DNA of 46,775 nt from NCBI GenBank assembly GCA_904063045.1, contig CAJFCJ010000064.1, positions 50,879 to 97,653 of the forward strand, read 5' to 3'. Below, in pieces: positions 43,561-46,775 of the stretch. Positions within the stretch are counted from its first letter, which is position 1. Every line of letters starts with the position of its first letter. The DNA comes from Dimorphilus gyrociliatus. Its lineage: Eukaryota; Annelida; Polychaeta; Dinophilidae. A model generated the notes under the pieces. It did no database searches. It saw nothing but the letters and a program-made list of their open reading frames with translations, and had not been told where the DNA came from. Position numbers and translations under genes: made by a program.

Positions 43561-43620
43561 GAAAAAAGGTTAGAGAGAGACAAGGGCTAGGTTAGGGTTA
43601 GGGTTAAACCATGCATTTGG
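43561..43620. repeat. Telomere-like TTAGGG tract, right-arm copy, shortened
   Basis: ggttagggttagggtta at about 43590-43606. Compared with the left arm, 117 bp are absent, with the joint inside a T run (T5/T4 in the left arm, T6 at the joint). Confidence 0.7.
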
Positions 43621-43808
43621 GGACGTTTTCTGTCGTATCCTTTATAATGAATGCTGGACAAATCTTTCTTTGAGTATAATTAAAAATGTCTGTATTATTT
43701 ATGATTTTGAAAAATATTTAAGTATAGAAAATATATTTGAAAAAAAAGTGAAATGCCAAGGCTAGTTATTTAAATAGAAAAAAAAATTGAAGGATAGTTA
43801 AAGTAAAA

Positions 43809-44838
43809 TTAAAAGCAACAATATATGTTGCAAGAGTAAGAACCTTCTAGACGATACATAAACCACATCTTTCCATGAGATAGTAATTTGGCTTGACTTT
43901 GTGTAGAGAATATAACTATTCTTTCATTTTCTCTGCAAATATCATTTATCAGAAAATTATCTGGAATAAAAGTCTTGTCAAGAGTGAAGTATAAGCCATC
44001 TGGTCCTTTAGAATTAAACTGCTGCCTTGTTCTATTAATAAGTCGGACAACAGTTATTAATAAATGGAATAGCAAAATTTGATTTTGGAATTTCACTGAG
44101 ACACTTGCCAGCCAAACATTTTCCTGATGTCATTTTATCATTCTGACCACTTTCTTTTAATTTGTGTCTAATTCTTATTTCTATTTCCAGGTTATTATTT
44201 CTCTCATGAATATGATTCATTTTGCCAAGGATAAAAGAATTATCTCTTTGGGAAACTCTTGCAGGACACTTCATGGATATGTTTCTGATACTACATGTCC
44301 ATTTAACTGTGTTTCCAGTCTTTTCTTTTACAGAAAAACAGTATCCTTCATGCAAAAGGAGATTTTTTCCTTTTTGATTCATTCCTTCCAATGTTGTGAA
44401 TGCAGGGTCCATTTCATCTTTTTCTTGAATATTTGAGTTATAAAAAGATTTTTCAATTAAATTATCTTGAGAGGCATTTGCTGAATGGTTTCCATTATTC
44501 CTATGATCACATAATTCTTGTTCCTTCCCTACACTTTCATCTTTTCCATTTTTTTCTCCAGTAAAAGAGTTATCTTCAAGAAAAGTATGTCTGGAACAGG
44601 TACTTCTTTTTAATGAGACAAAACAATTCTTTTTGAAGACATCAGTGCAGGTAGAGCATAAATATACATCAGACACTGCAAATATATAGAAATAAATAGG
44701 AATGATAAAATAATAAATGCGAATATTACTTGAAATGCATTTTTTATGAAAGTTAAACTGATGAGAGCAGAGTGAGCATTTCCTTGTGAATTTTCTTTCA
44801 AATATTCTATATTTACAAATTTGACAGTAAGGAGCCAT
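43809..44838 (-). pseudogene. MULE transposase gene 1, right-arm copy, DDE part deleted
   Basis: Keeps what the left copy lost: PHD-like finger (CQICKYRIF, CSLCSHQFNFHKKC, then a 54-nt in-frame GT-AG intron at 44676-44729, YLCSTC), acidic linker and full FLYWCH finger (GKNLLLHEGYCFSVK, WTCSIR, CPARV, NHIHE). After KMWFM the DDE domain is gone: about 676 bp are replaced by 27 bp. A frame break near 44040 lies between FLYWCH and DDE parts, as in the left copy. Confidence 0.8.
43832..43854 (+). other. Templated 23-nt insertion at a deletion joint
   Basis: Sequence aagagtaagaaccttctaga + cga is identical to 26545-26567 and to the complement of 42414-42436, about 1.4 kb away in the same arm. It fills the joint of the DDE deletion, flanked by two extra bases on each side. 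Confidence 0.85.
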
Positions 44839-45075
44839 CACCTGATGAAAAATTGGAAAGTGGACATGACACAATGGTCAAATAAAGATAAAGTGAACAA
44901 CTTACTTTTTTTAAATAAATACTTTGGGAGTATGAAAGTCTTTGATGAAATATCTATATCAAAATCACGTTGTTTTAAATCAGAATTAATGGTTAAAGCT
45001 CCAAGAATAATCATTGTAGTAAAAAAAGATGGCTACCAAATATCAAAAACAGGAAGGGGACAAGACTTCCTGTAA
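44821..45075 (+). CDS. Unknown exon-like ORF (84 codons), right-arm copy
   Basis: Mirror of 23731-23985, same peptide; overlaps the start of the MULE gene on the other strand. Function unknown. Confidence 0.25.
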   Translation: MTVRSHHLMKNWKVDMTQWSNKDKVNNLLFLNKYFGSMKVFDEISISKSRCFKSELMVKAPRIIIVVKKDGYQISKTGRGQDFL

Positions 45076-46050
45076 AAGAGTATTTTTTTTTTCAAACCAA
45101 ATAATTCTAATCTTAAGTACATTTAAAAAAGTTTGAAACATTTTTTTATATTAATATTTGATTAGCAAGTCAATGTAACATTTTTTAGTACAATAAAGAA
45201 ATTGTTTCACTTTTCTAGCTTAAGAGACAATCTGTCAGGGGATGTTTTGTCAGGGGAATGTGTTTAAATCAATACAAGAGAGCCAAAAAGAAAACCTCAG
45301 TGATTAATATTCCTTGCGTATTCCTGTTTAAAGAATGCTCTTTTATATTTCTGACATTTTAGAAATAAGGAAGAGAAATGAACTGAAGAAGCCCTATCAA
45401 TTTTTCATAAATTGATTGAAGATATTTTCAATCCAAAGATTCATTATTAATCTTTCTAAACAAAATATATGCTATTATTTTGAACTTTGCAGGTATATTT
45501 ATAGAAAGAGAGGGAGATGGAGGGAGATGATAACACTTTAAAATGAAAGAATAGAGACAGTGAAAAACATTAGTTACCAAAATGTCCTTTGACAAATCAT
45601 AACCTGGACAGAAATCCCTGTGAACAAAATGTCATAAATAAATTGCAGCAATAAAATCACAAAGTCAAGTAAAATTCAAAACTTTCAGAATAGGTAACTT
45701 GTTTAAAAATTTTTTCTCCAACTGAAAAGTTCCATCTTTGAACAACTCAATTTTTTAAGTTTTTCAATTAACAAAACAATACTCTAAGAAGAGCTTGATT
45801 ATGATTTTTGATCAGTTGCCAGATAATGATGAGTGTTGTTCTAAGTTTATAAATAAATATATATAAATCAATCGCTATTGATGTCTACTTCCTGGAGTAA
45901 AGACAAAAAATTCATTGAATTTTTTTGTTTAATTCAGAGAGTATTAAAGAGTGCTCATTGATCAATTAATCGTTAAGATTTTTCCGATATTTTTATTTCC
46001 TGAATTTCTCGCATAGATTGATCATTGGCCGTTTGAACAAGTTGCGCTTG
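45076..46050. other. Mirror of 22752-23730; no gene seen
   Basis: AT-rich upstream region of the right-arm PAN gene; nothing beyond chance ORFs. Confidence 0.35.
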
Positions 46051-46051
46051 A

Positions 46052-46775
46052 GATGATTTTTTATAAAATTTTATCATTTGCTTGTATTTTACAATTGACT
46101 AACTGTCTATTCAACATTTCTGATCAATGTAATGTTGTTGTTCATGAACGAATACGTAATAGGAAATGATGATATAACTCTAGACGAATGTACAAGTGGT
46201 AATAGTAAAAATTTTTGTTGCTTTGAGCCTGGTTATGGTTGCTACAGACCCAAATTAAGTATACCTGGCTTTACTTATAGACATGGTATGCTGACCGGTT
46301 ATGATTCACTTGGAGTAGCAACCCCTGATTTAGAAGATCCTGAAGATTGCGCAAAATACTGCTTAGCATTGCATAATTGCATGGGGTTTACAATGACAGA
46401 GACTCCCCATCTTGGAAGATACTGTTTCCCTAAAAGTAATTCTTTTTTTACAACAGCTGCTCCCTCGGCTATGCCAAATATGCTATCTTATGATAGATTT
46501 GGATTTGGCTATACCACTTGTGAACAAGGCGAATGTACAGAGACAGCGCTATATACTGGAAATGAAAATTTTGCTGGCTTGTCTTCAAAAGTGCCGAGAA
46601 AATAGTAATTGTGAATATTTTATTCTCAGTTCTGGTCTTTGTAAACATGTACAAACATGTACTATTAATAAAATTCTGTAAATAGGGTTACCTGTTCAAA
46701 TCTGTTTTGAAAGTTAAACCTCACTTTCAAGATAATTTAGAACTTTTTAACATTTTATCAGATTCAAATTCTTCT
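46052..46775 (+). pseudogene. PAN/Apple-domain protein, right-arm copy, frame-broken and cut by window end
   Basis: Mirror of the intact 21702-22751 gene. Three one-base differences shift the frame: an extra A near 46157 (after HERIR), an extra G near 46575 (before CLQKC) and a lost A near 46674. The modules themselves are otherwise unchanged. The gene runs past the window end at about the position matching 22035. Recent decay or base-calling errors in a duplicated region are both possible. Confidence 0.7.

Larger units (their letters stand above)
38254..46775. repeat. Inverted repeat 2, right arm (continues beyond the window)
   Basis: Mirror of about 22035-30797. Differences from the left arm: 70 bp lost at the inner end (a MULE intron and exon edge), 117 bp lost beside the telomere-like repeat, about 676 bp lost in MULE gene 1 with a 27-bp insert, 590 bp kept that the left arm lost, plus scattered substitutions and one-base indels. 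Confidence 0.9.

Noticed and set aside
1-46775. tRNA or rRNA genes
   Set aside because: Read by eye on both strands, no cloverleaf with A and B boxes and no rRNA core sequence was noticed; a covariance search would be needed to exclude weak cases.

Overview
The window is animal nuclear DNA, strongly AT-rich. The evidence is GT-AG introns (most of those mapped are about 50-80 nt), secreted extracellular-matrix and immune-type domains (DOMON/copper monooxygenase, F5/8C-fucolectin, trypsin, C-type lectin, PAN/Apple, SEA), a rhodopsin-like GPCR, TTAGGG-type repeats, and metazoan-style LTR, Tc1/mariner and FLYWCH-MULE transposons. The phylum cannot be fixed from sequence alone; a small-intron invertebrate, possibly parasitic, fits best.

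Layout. (1) 1-1058: 5' part of a DBH-like copper monooxygenase gene on the minus strand. (2) 1407-3605: LTR, gag and aspartic protease of an LTR retrotransposon, cut off just before the reverse transcriptase. (3) 3605-20718: inverted repeat 1. Its left arm is 3605-11259, spacer 11260-12906 and right arm 12907-20718. Each arm carries, from outside in, a Tc1/mariner relic inside an old LTR, an F5/8C-lectin gene, a degenerate trypsin homologue (Ser195 replaced by Ala) and the 3' half of a trypsin gene. The spacer holds a second LTR, near-identical to that at 1407-2322, plus the 5' exons of the left-arm trypsin gene. (4) 20719-21676: short unique region with a TM-SEA gene. (5) about 21700 to the window end: inverted repeat 2. 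Its left arm runs to 30797, spacer 30798-38253, right arm 38254-46775 and beyond. Its arms carry a PAN/Apple secreted protein, two PHD-FLYWCH-MULE transposase genes, a Cys-rich furin-like fragment, dispersed repeats and a minisatellite. Its spacer holds a secreted C-type lectin and a GPCR.

Main message: the window is built of two large, young, gene-bearing inverted duplications whose breakpoints coincide with LTR-retrotransposon sequence, and whose arms have since diverged by one-base indels and by different internal deletions. One deletion carries a 23-nt insert copied from about 1.4 kb away. Either these are real palindromic duplications or, less likely, assembly products; the structural differences between arms argue for real duplications, while many homopolymer-length differences suggest residual sequencing error. 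The predicted proteins are mostly secreted or cell-surface recognition and proteolysis factors; no pathway linking them can be shown.
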